From CBDDFQ01 sp965227035 (lineage in GTDB: Bacteria > Pseudomonadota > Gammaproteobacteria > Burkholderiales > Burkholderiaceae_C): DNA of 25,831 bases. Position numbers and translations under genes: made by a program. How positions within the stretch are numbered: position 1 is the first letter of the stretch; each line of letters starts with the position of its first letter. The stretch is taken from assembly GCA_965227035.1 (NCBI GenBank), contig OZ245725.1:1-25831 (forward strand). The letters are read 5' to 3'. Below the pieces are notes generated by a model that was given only the letters and a program-made list of their open reading frames with translations, did no database searches and was not told the origin of the DNA. This document shows, piece after piece, positions 16,122 to 20,662 of this stretch.

Positions 16122-16679
16122 TTGCTAATTGGATATGCCCGCGTTTCGACCGATGATCAGACTTTGGACCAGCAGCGCGCGGCGCTGAAGGCGATAGGCT
16201 GCAAACGGATCTTTGAAGAAAAAGTGTCAGGCGCTAAGCGTGATCGGCCGCAGCTCGCTGCATTGGTCAACCAGCTCCGCGACGGCGATGTTGTTGTTGT
16301 CACTCGATTAGACCGCCTTGCACGATCCACACGCGACCTTCTCGATATTGCCGAGCAGCTGGAAGCTGCCAAGGCAGGGTTGCGCTCATTGGCTGAACCA
16401 TGGGCCGACACCACGTCGCCGGCCGGCCGCATGGTGTTGACGATCTTCGCAGGCATTGCCGAGTTTGAGCGATCCTTGATCCATGATCGTACCAGCACTG
16501 GGCGAGCTGCTGCGAAGGCGAAGGGCGTTAGGTTCGGCCGCCCCCCTGCCCTATCCGTGGAGCAGGTCAACGTCGCCCGTAATCTTGTCAATGAAGGGCA
16601 GTCACCGCGTAACGTCGCTAAAATGCTAAGAGTGCATCCGGCCACGCTCTATCGTCATCTGGCTGAAATTGCGTCGTAG
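16122..16679 (+). CDS. tnpR: Serine recombinase (Tn3 resolvase / Pin-type)
   Basis: This 185-aa recombinase has the catalytic serine S9 in GYARVSTDDQ, the resolvase core with RLDRLARSTRDLL near residues 62-74, the GRMVLTIFAGIAEFERSLI helix region near 107-125, and a C-terminal helix-turn-helix (QSPRNVAKMLRVHPATLYRHL near 161-181). The start is TTG at 16122, with AGGAACGGAAG upstream; the product then has the standard MLIGYARVST N-terminus. It sits divergently beside a tnpA remnant, so it comes from a decayed Tn3-type transposon. It is intact and could act in plasmid multimer resolution through the upstream repeat region, next to the replication and partition genes (inference). It is clearly different in sequence from the resolvase at 23789. 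Confidence 0.9.
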   Translation: MLIGYARVSTDDQTLDQQRAALKAIGCKRIFEEKVSGAKRDRPQLAALVNQLRDGDVVVVTRLDRLARSTRDLLDIAEQLEAAKAGLRSLAEPWADTTSPAGRMVLTIFAGIAEFERSLIHDRTSTGRAAAKAKGVRFGRPPALSVEQVNVARNLVNEGQSPRNVAKMLRVHPATLYRHLAEIAS

Positions 16680-16712
16680 CTCTCCGATCGATATTTACTG
16701 CTTATAAAAAGA

Positions 16713-16813
16713 TAGCAGATTACAAACTGTTTGTAATTTGAAGCAAGTATCTTTCGCCTCGCATTCCGCGTGGTGGGGTTATGCAAGGTACAGCTACAAA
16801 TTTGCACCTTGCA
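16713..16813 (+). promoter_or_regulatory. Palindrome-rich control region before the RHH and replication genes
   Basis: This region holds TAGCAGATT at 16713-16721, a motif that recurs in front of parA. It overlaps a perfect 19-bp palindrome at 16719-16737 (ATTACAAAC, T, GTTTGTAAT). Further down, TGCAAGGT at 16782-16789 and ACCTTGCA at 16806-16813 form an 8-bp inverted repeat ending 31 bases before the RHH start. These are the likely operators for the small DNA-binding protein encoded next, or origin-type sequences. Flanking DNA is A+T-rich compared with the rest of the plasmid. Confidence 0.55.
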
Positions 16814-16844
16814 GAATCAGTGCGAATCGCAGTTTCCTGTAACG

Positions 16845-17051
16845 ATGAGCACAGCGAAACCAGTCAGAGAAAAAGTGGCCGCCCACCGCCAGCGTTTGCG
16901 CGAGGCAGGGCGAGTGTACGTAAGTACCGATCTTCCGACCGATCTGGTGGACTGTCTTGATCGGATCAAGTCAGAACGCGGGCTGGCGTCGCGGGCTCAA
17001 GTGTTTGAATTAGCTTTAAAGGCGTTCGTTGAAAATGAAATGAGGGCATAA
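16845..17051 (+). CDS. Small ribbon-helix-helix (CopG/Arc-like) plasmid regulator
   Basis: This 68-aa protein, MSTAKPVREKVAAHRQRLRE onward, has a basic N-terminus, a short strand RVYVSTDLP, and two helices (TDLVDCLDRIKSERGL and SRAQVFELALKAFVENEM). This is the pattern of ribbon-helix-helix repressors. I chose ATG 16845; the frame extends 25 codons upward without similarity and would cover the inverted repeat at 16782-16813. It is followed at once by a strong terminator and then the probable replication gene. By position it is a candidate copy-number or autoregulatory repressor, but no closer family is recognised. Confidence 0.7.
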   Translation: MSTAKPVREKVAAHRQRLREAGRVYVSTDLPTDLVDCLDRIKSERGLASRAQVFELALKAFVENEMRA

Positions 17052-17053
17052 CG

Positions 17054-17091
17054 AAAAAACCCCTCGCCGCTGGTAACGGCTAGGGGTTTTC
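17054..17091 (+). terminator. Intrinsic terminator after the RHH gene
   Basis: AAAAACCCCT at 17055-17064 pairs with AGGGGTTTT at 17082-17090, with an inner CGCCG/CGGCT pairing and a short loop. A-run and T-run flank the stem, so it can act on both strands. It lies two bases past the stop codon and separates the RHH gene from the replication gene. Confidence 0.9.
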
Positions 17092-17112
17092 GGTCAGTTA
17101 CGACATCGGCTT

Positions 17113-17178
17113 TTGAGGCCACACAATCTAGGTCTCAAGATAGTCGAGTGTTCAAGAACCTGCAAGAGGCGTCTCTTG
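17113..17178 (+). promoter_or_regulatory. Two stem-loops in the leader of the probable rep gene
   Basis: TTGAGGCC at 17113-17120 pairs with GGTCTCAA at 17131-17138 (one G-T pair, 10-base loop). CAAGAG at 17163-17168 pairs with CTCTTG at 17173-17178 (4-base loop GCGT). They lie 70-130 bases before the rep start, in a gap that otherwise holds no gene. Many plasmids control rep through a structured leader and an antisense RNA; that role here is only a suggestion. Confidence 0.4.
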
Positions 17179-17245
17179 TCGGGACGATGAATCTTTGTCC
17201 GCTGTCCACAGTCGTGCCCGCCTGAAAAAGGAGGCGGAAAGGACC

Positions 17246-17956
17246 ATGTTTGAACAGATTGGGGCGGTGCTCGAAAGAGCACCAGCCGAGCGGGAACGCA
17301 CGCCCGTTCGGCGGCAAAGCCGTGCGCGCGGACGATGCGAGGGCGTATTCTGGCGACGGACGAACCGACAGGACGTGCGCACGATTGTGCTGGCGGCACG
17401 ACGTTATGAACTGGCAGGCCGTCAACCAGGTGCTCGCAATGGACCCTTAGGAGGCGTGGCGATCGAGCTGCTGGAGCTGTTCGCCAATCTCGTTGATTTC
17501 CGTACCGGTCGGCTGGAACCGTCGATCGACACGCTCATGCTGAAGCTCAGGCGCTCGCGTGACGCGATCGTGCGGGCGTTGAAGAACCTGCGTGCCCATG
17601 GCTTCCTCGACTGGCTGCGGCGCTATCAGCCGACAGGCAACGAGGGGCGCGGCCCCCAGGTCCAGCAAACCAGCAATGCCTATCGCATGTCCCTGCCCGA
17701 TCGTGCGCGGCAGCTCCTCGGACGTTGGGGCCCCCCCCCTCCGCTTCCAGACGATCATGTTCAGGCCGAAGCAGAACGCGTCGCTGACATCGAGGCGCAT
17801 CGGATATCGCTCGATATTGAAGCCCGAACTCTGTTCGATGTTGGCGATAACCCCTTGGGCCAGGCGCTTGCTCGCCTTGGAAAGGCAATCAATCTACGTG
17901 AGTCCGCCAGACAGACTGAATCCCTACCTGGTTCTATAAATAATAGAAAAGAATAA
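17246..17956 (+). CDS. Probable plasmid replication initiator (RepA-like, helix-turn-helix)
   Basis: This 236-aa protein starts MFEQIGAVLERAPAERERTP. The ATG at 17246 is preceded by AAGGAGG and AAAGGA; a TTG 17 codons earlier is less likely. The N-terminal third is Arg-rich. Residues of about 78-135 form a winged helix-turn-helix like those of phage replication proteins (GVAIELLELFANLVDFRTGR, then LMLKLRRSRDAIVRALKNLR and HGFLDWLRRY). A tract of nine C at 17731-17739 encodes a Pro run near residue 163, after which the chain is acidic and variable. No other replication gene is present, and it lies between the RHH regulator and parA, so it is the best candidate for replication initiator. I recall related plasmid proteins named replication protein A, without certainty. 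Confidence 0.7.
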   Translation: MFEQIGAVLERAPAERERTPVRRQSRARGRCEGVFWRRTNRQDVRTIVLAARRYELAGRQPGARNGPLGGVAIELLELFANLVDFRTGRLEPSIDTLMLKLRRSRDAIVRALKNLRAHGFLDWLRRYQPTGNEGRGPQVQQTSNAYRMSLPDRARQLLGRWGPPPPLPDDHVQAEAERVADIEAHRISLDIEARTLFDVGDNPLGQALARLGKAINLRESARQTESLPGSINNRKE

Positions 17957-17960
17957 GCGG

Positions 17961-18022
17961 ACGTCGCCATTCGGACCTCTTACGAGGTCCTGCGACGGTT
18001 AGGCCCGCGCTTATTGCGGGCC
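17961..18022. terminator. Double hairpin downstream of rep
   Basis: A strong composite stem has outer arms CGTCGC (17961-17966) and GCGACG (17991-17996) and inner arms GGACCTC (17972-17978) and GAGGTCC (17983-17989) with a TTAC loop. It is followed six bases later by GGCCCGC (18002-18008) and GCGGGCC (18016-18022). It begins just past the rep stop codon. There is no T-run, so it may be a Rho-independent-like pause, a 3' stabiliser, or a structured origin element such as a lagging-strand start site. Confidence 0.55.
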
Positions 18023-18235
18023 GGCTTGGCACCTATAGCATGAGACAACGCAGCTTCGCACCTGCGGCCAACGTCTTATGGCTTTTGAAAAAGTGGGGAG
18101 GGAAAATTGGCCGTGAAATAATTTAGCAGCTTACAAAATGATAGCTTTTTATTGGCTGATAGTAAGCTGCATGTAAATTGTTTATAAATACAAATCTGCT
18201 AGCTTTCAGCTAATTAGCAGATTTGGAGATATGTC
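18023..18235. other. A+T-rich intergenic region, candidate origin/partition site
   Basis: The 213 bases between the rep hairpins and parA contain no gene. The first part holds nothing I recognise. From about 18110 the DNA becomes markedly A+T-rich and repeat-rich, with several copies of TAGCAG(A/C)TT and two long inverted repeats described separately. This is a natural place for the centromere (parS) and possibly for the replication origin. Confidence 0.5.
18124..18225. repeat. TAGCAG(A/C)TT repeats in two inverted pairs: candidate parS/operator
   Basis: The motif occurs at 18124-18132 (plus), in shortened form at 18164-18170 (minus), at 18193-18201 (minus) and at 18215-18223 (plus), and again at 16713-16721 before the RHH gene. 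The first pair gives 9-bp arms GCAGCTTAC (18126-18134) and GTAAGCTGC (18162-18170). The second gives perfect 11-bp arms CAAATCTGCTA (18191-18201) and TAGCAGATTTG (18215-18225), abutting the parA ribosome site GGAG. This arrangement suggests a site bound by the partition adaptor protein that also represses parA. Confidence 0.6.
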
Positions 18236-18907
18236 ATGCCAGTCATTTCATTCGTGTCGAGCAAAGGCGGAGTCGGCAAAACGACATCTGCTGTTGTGCT
18301 TGCTGGCGAGTTCGCAGCGGCTGGCCGCAGAGTGGTCTTGATCGACGCCGACCCGAACCGTCCGCTCGAAGCCTGGGCCCGCCTGAAAGGCACGCCGGAC
18401 ACCGTGCGGCTTATGATTGATGATTCCGCTGAGACCATAATCGATACGATCGAGGAGGCCCGGGCAAATGCTGATTTTGTTATCGTTGACCTGGAAGGCA
18501 CGGCAACTGACCGAATTGGTTTTGCGATTGCCCGCTCGGATCTCGTTTTAATCCCGCTCCAAAGCTCTGTGCTCGATGCATCGGAGGCCGCTAAATCCGT
18601 AAAACTGGTTCACCAGATGAGGAAGGTCGCCAACCGCGATATTCCTTACAGGGTGTTCTTTACACGTGTCCCGCCAGCTATTCGCGAGCGAACCGCTCGC
18701 GACATCGATCGACAATTTTCCGACGCGGCAATACCGGTCCTACCTGCAACTCTGATCGACCGCGCCGCTTACCGGGCACTTTTCTCCCTCGGCGGAATAC
18801 TTCGTGATCTGGAAGCGTCCGACGTGTCGGGATTGCAGAGTGCCAAGGAAAATAGCCGCGAATTTGCCCAGGCTGTTATCAACGCTTTGAGAGGAGAGGG
18901 AGCATGA
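18236..18907 (+). CDS. parA: ParA-family partition ATPase
   Basis: This 223-aa ATPase has the deviant Walker A motif SSKGGVGKTTS at residues 8-18, VVLIDADPNRPLEAWA near 40-55 (Walker A') and FVIVDLEG near 82-89 (Walker B). It lacks an N-terminal DNA-binding domain, so it belongs to the small ParA type (type Ib), whose partner is usually a small ribbon-helix-helix protein encoded just downstream. That is the case here: its stop overlaps the next ATG as ATGA. The ribosome site GGAG lies directly after a long inverted repeat, fitting repression by the partner. It serves to distribute plasmid copies at division. Confidence 0.92.
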   Translation: MPVISFVSSKGGVGKTTSAVVLAGEFAAAGRRVVLIDADPNRPLEAWARLKGTPDTVRLMIDDSAETIIDTIEEARANADFVIVDLEGTATDRIGFAIARSDLVLIPLQSSVLDASEAAKSVKLVHQMRKVANRDIPYRVFFTRVPPAIRERTARDIDRQFSDAAIPVLPATLIDRAAYRALFSLGGILRDLEASDVSGLQSAKENSREFAQAVINALRGEGA

Positions 18908-19230
18908 GCACTGAAGATAAGAAGCGTGCGACCCTCGATTTTGGAGGTCTGGACAACACGCCAGCGCCGCCAGTCGATAATAATGCAGTTAAGGCCGCGA
19001 CTAGAGCCGCAGGATTTAGAGAAACACCGAAGGCTGCCAGTTCCGAAGCTGCTCCCACCATTCGGGCGATGCGTAGAACGCGCCGGAAAACGGGACGTAC
19101 AGAGCAATTCGCAACGCGCCTTCGCGCAGAGACTATCGAAGCGATCTACAACTATGCGGATCATCATGAGATCACGCTGGCAGAAACGATTGAGCGAGCA
19201 ATTGAAGCTCTCAAGAGAGGGGCGGAATGA
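18904..19230 (+). CDS. Small partition partner protein (ParB/ParG-like, predicted RHH)
   Basis: This 108-aa protein has a flexible N-terminus of about 55 residues (MSTEDKKRATLDFGGLDNTP onward), a basic stretch RAMRRTRRKTGRTEQ, then a strand and two helices (QFATRLRAETIEAIYNYADH and EITLAETIERAIEAL) that suit a ribbon-helix-helix fold. A disordered basic tail plus an RHH domain is the layout of ParG-type centromere-binding partners of small ParA ATPases. It is translationally coupled to parA by ATGA overlap. It would bind the repeats at 18124-18225. The family assignment comes from layout and context, not from a close remembered homologue. Confidence 0.75.
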   Translation: MSTEDKKRATLDFGGLDNTPAPPVDNNAVKAATRAAGFRETPKAASSEAAPTIRAMRRTRRKTGRTEQFATRLRAETIEAIYNYADHHEITLAETIERAIEALKRGAE

Positions 19231-19286
19231 AGCTCTTGAAGGGTAACGCTCAGCGTTATATATTTGGGGATAAGGAACCGGCGTGA
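19227..19286 (+). CDS. Possible 19-aa bridging peptide between partition and toxin genes
   Basis: An ATG at 19227 overlaps the stop of the partition gene (ATGA) and opens a 19-codon frame, MKLLKGNAQRYIFGDKEPA, whose TGA overlaps the GTG start of the toxin gene (GTGA). Overlap at both ends would carry ribosomes from parA through to the toxin. The same DNA also contains a promoter-operator, so the frame may exist only by chance or as a coupling device. No function is claimed. Confidence 0.3.
   Translation: MKLLKGNAQRYIFGDKEPA
19236..19264 (+). promoter_or_regulatory. Promoter with embedded 15-bp palindromic operator for the toxin-antitoxin genes
   Basis: TTGAAG at 19236-19241 (-35) and TATATT at 19259-19264 (-10) are 17 bases apart. 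The spacer holds a perfect palindrome, TAACGCTCAGCGTTA, at 19244-19258 (7-bp arms around one C). An XRE-type antitoxin bound there would block RNA polymerase directly. The GTG start of the toxin follows 18 bases after the -10, with AAGGA between. Confidence 0.75.
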
Positions 19287-19657
19287 GAGTTTTCAAAAAC
19301 GGTTGGTTTCAGAAATTTGCCCGAAAGGAGAAAATCTCTGACGCCATGCTTTGTGAGGCTATTGCGCGCGCCGAACGCGGTCAGATTGATGCCGATTTGG
19401 GTTCTGGTCTCATCAAGCAGAGGCTTGCTCGGCCTGGTGCGGGAAAGTCCGGTGGATTCCGAACGTTGGTTTTCTTCCGGACGCAGCAGAGGGCTGTTTT
19501 TGCATTTGGCTTTGCCAAGAGCAACATGGCCAATCTTGATGATGCCGATGAGGCTTATCTGAAAAAGGCCGCGAAGCTGGTTCTAGGATTTTCAGATGAG
19601 CAGATAGACGCGGAAATCGCTGCGGGGCGTATGTCAGAGGTGAAATGCGATGAGTAA
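19283..19657 (+). CDS. Type II toxin, RelE/HigB-like
   Basis: This 124-aa basic protein starts MRVFKNGWFQKFARKEKISD and contains GSGLIKQRLARPGAGKSGGFRTL followed by VFFRTQQRAVFAFGF. These are the conserved features of the RelE-type toxin family found next to XRE antitoxins, where family members act as ribosome-dependent or free mRNA endonucleases. It starts with GTG at 19283, with AAGGA nine bases upstream. The toxin comes first and the antitoxin second, as in HigBA-type loci, and the two genes overlap by eight bases. Its position right after the partition genes fits a plasmid addiction function. Toxicity is inferred from the family. Confidence 0.85.
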   Translation: MRVFKNGWFQKFARKEKISDAMLCEAIARAERGQIDADLGSGLIKQRLARPGAGKSGGFRTLVFFRTQQRAVFAFGFAKSNMANLDDADEAYLKKAAKLVLGFSDEQIDAEIAAGRMSEVKCDE

Positions 19658-19967
19658 GACCTACAAAAGTGAGGCATTGGCAGCCGTCCACGAGATGATA
19701 GAAGGTTTCTACGAGTCCGGAGCGATCGACAAAAAGACGATGCGCGAATTTGATGAAGGCTGCCTGACAACCGTGGCCTCCCTGACTCCGGAAGAAATCC
19801 GTTCGATCCGTGAGCGCGAAAGCATTTCCCAGCCCGTGTTTGCCCGTTACCTCAATGTCAGTAAAGGCCTGGTTTCTGATTGGGAACGCGGTGTGAAGCG
19901 GCCGAGTGGTCCGGCGCTACGATTGTTGACCGTCGTGCGCAATAAAGGACTGCAGGCCATCGCTTGA
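19650..19967 (+). CDS. XRE-family antitoxin, HigA-like
   Basis: This 105-aa protein has an N-terminal helical segment (AVHEMIEGFYESGAIDKKTM) that typically wraps the toxin, then LTPEEIRSIRERESISQPVF and an XRE helix-turn-helix of about residues 50-98 (FARYLNVSKGLVSDWERGVK, then RPSGPALRLL). The ATG at 19650 overlaps the toxin gene by eight bases. It would neutralise the toxin and repress the operon through the 19244-19258 palindrome. After it, GGCC/GGCC followed by CTTTT near 19999-20015 is a weak terminator candidate. Confidence 0.88.
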   Translation: MSKTYKSEALAAVHEMIEGFYESGAIDKKTMREFDEGCLTTVASLTPEEIRSIRERESISQPVFARYLNVSKGLVSDWERGVKRPSGPALRLLTVVRNKGLQAIA

Positions 19968-20125
19968 CGCGCCGTCGAGCATATTGACCCGCTCCCGGCC
20001 GGCCCTACGGCCCTTTTGGAGAGAGCGTGCCGGCCGAGAGCTACCGACACAGGATATTGATAGATTGGGGCAGGGTAGCCGCCATAAGCCTAGCTGGTCG
20101 GGCAAGTCGTTGAGGGAGATCCAGA

Positions 20126-20260
20126 ATGCCGACGATGAAGTCTAGTCGTCTTGCCCGCGAGATTGCCGAATTGGCAGACGCACAGCGCCGCCTCGGTATC
20201 ATGGATGAGGCAATTTATAGGAAAATTACGGCGCCGCATCTTGGGGATGGGCGGCGGTAG
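20126..20260 (+). CDS. Small ORF, 44 aa, possible remnant of an XRE antitoxin
   Basis: An ATG at 20126, preceded by GAGGGAG at ideal distance, opens a 44-codon frame, MPTMKSSRLAREIAELADAQ and on to RLGIMDEAIYRKITAP, ending in TAG at 20258-20260. The helical heptad-like sequence and the IMDEAIYRKIT segment recall the toxin-wrapping N-terminal part of HigA-like antitoxins, such as ESGAIDKKTMREFD in the gene just upstream, but the DNA-binding half is missing. It could be a real small protein, an orphan antitoxin fragment, or chance. The good ribosome site is the main support. Confidence 0.45.
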   Translation: MPTMKSSRLAREIAELADAQRRLGIMDEAIYRKITAPHLGDGRR

Positions 20261-20341
20261 CCGCCCCGCTCCGGAGGCGAACGCGCTCCCCCATTGCGCC
20301 GAAGAGAGCCGGAGGAGCGGCCAGAGACATGCCCCGGTGCG

Positions 20342-20608
20342 TCAGCGCCGGGACCGTTTTTCCCATTGAGCGGGTTCGTGGAAGACCTTATTGCGCCGCC
20401 GCTCTTTCATCTCTTCTCCTGAAATACCAGGTCGAGGATCATCGATCGCCGCCTGTATCCCGCGCCTCATCAATTCGTCACGCAGATCGATGTGAGGTTC
20501 AAGCTCGTGGGCTTCGCCCAGGAGGACGAACGCCGCTTCGGATGGATCGATAAAGTGACCCTGTTCGATCCTGTCGAGCAGCCATAGCGCGAGCGACGGC
20601 GGCAGATA
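20342..20608 (-). pseudogene. 3' part of a 128-aa gene split by the Tn3-family transposon
   Basis: Removing the transposon and one AGATA copy joins 24551-24427 to 20603-20342 with no frame change (387 bp, 128 codons plus TGA). The joined protein reads, across the junction, GGLRFEAYL-PPSLALWLL. The part here encodes the last 86 residues, including EQGHFIDPSEAAFVLLGEAH and LRDELMRRGIQAAIDDPRPG and a basic end KERRRNKV. The LRDELMRRGIQAAIDDPRP pattern is reminiscent of ParD-type antitoxin C-termini, but this is weak. As it stands, this part has no start and is probably not made. Confidence 0.8.
20604..20608. repeat. Target-site duplication, left copy (AGATA)
   Basis: AGATA directly precedes the left inverted repeat and is repeated at 24427-24431 directly after the right one. 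A 5-bp duplication is standard for Tn3-family insertion. Confidence 0.92.
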
Positions 20609-20657
20609 GGCGTCACGACACGAAAGTGTTGAATCTGTCCGACTTTTGAGAACGTAT
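20609..20657 (+). repeat. Left terminal inverted repeat of the Tn3-family transposon
   Basis: This 49-bp repeat runs from GGCGTCACG to GAACGTAT. It pairs with 24378-24426 at 46 of 49 positions; the differences are two bases at positions 20 and 21 (GT against AG) and one at position 41 (A against G). The inner end, GAACGTA, resembles the conserved inner end of Tn3-type repeats. It ends five bases before the tnpA stop codon. Confidence 0.93.
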
Positions 20658-20662
20658 GGTGA

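Noticed and set aside
17195..17245. TTG start for the rep gene 17 codons upstream
   Set aside because: The ATG at 17246 has two strong ribosome sites, whereas the TTG has none.
20266..20320. CCGCTCC/GGAGCGG pairing between the 44-aa frame and the split gene
   Set aside because: The loop is over 40 bases and there is no T-run, so a terminator cannot be claimed.
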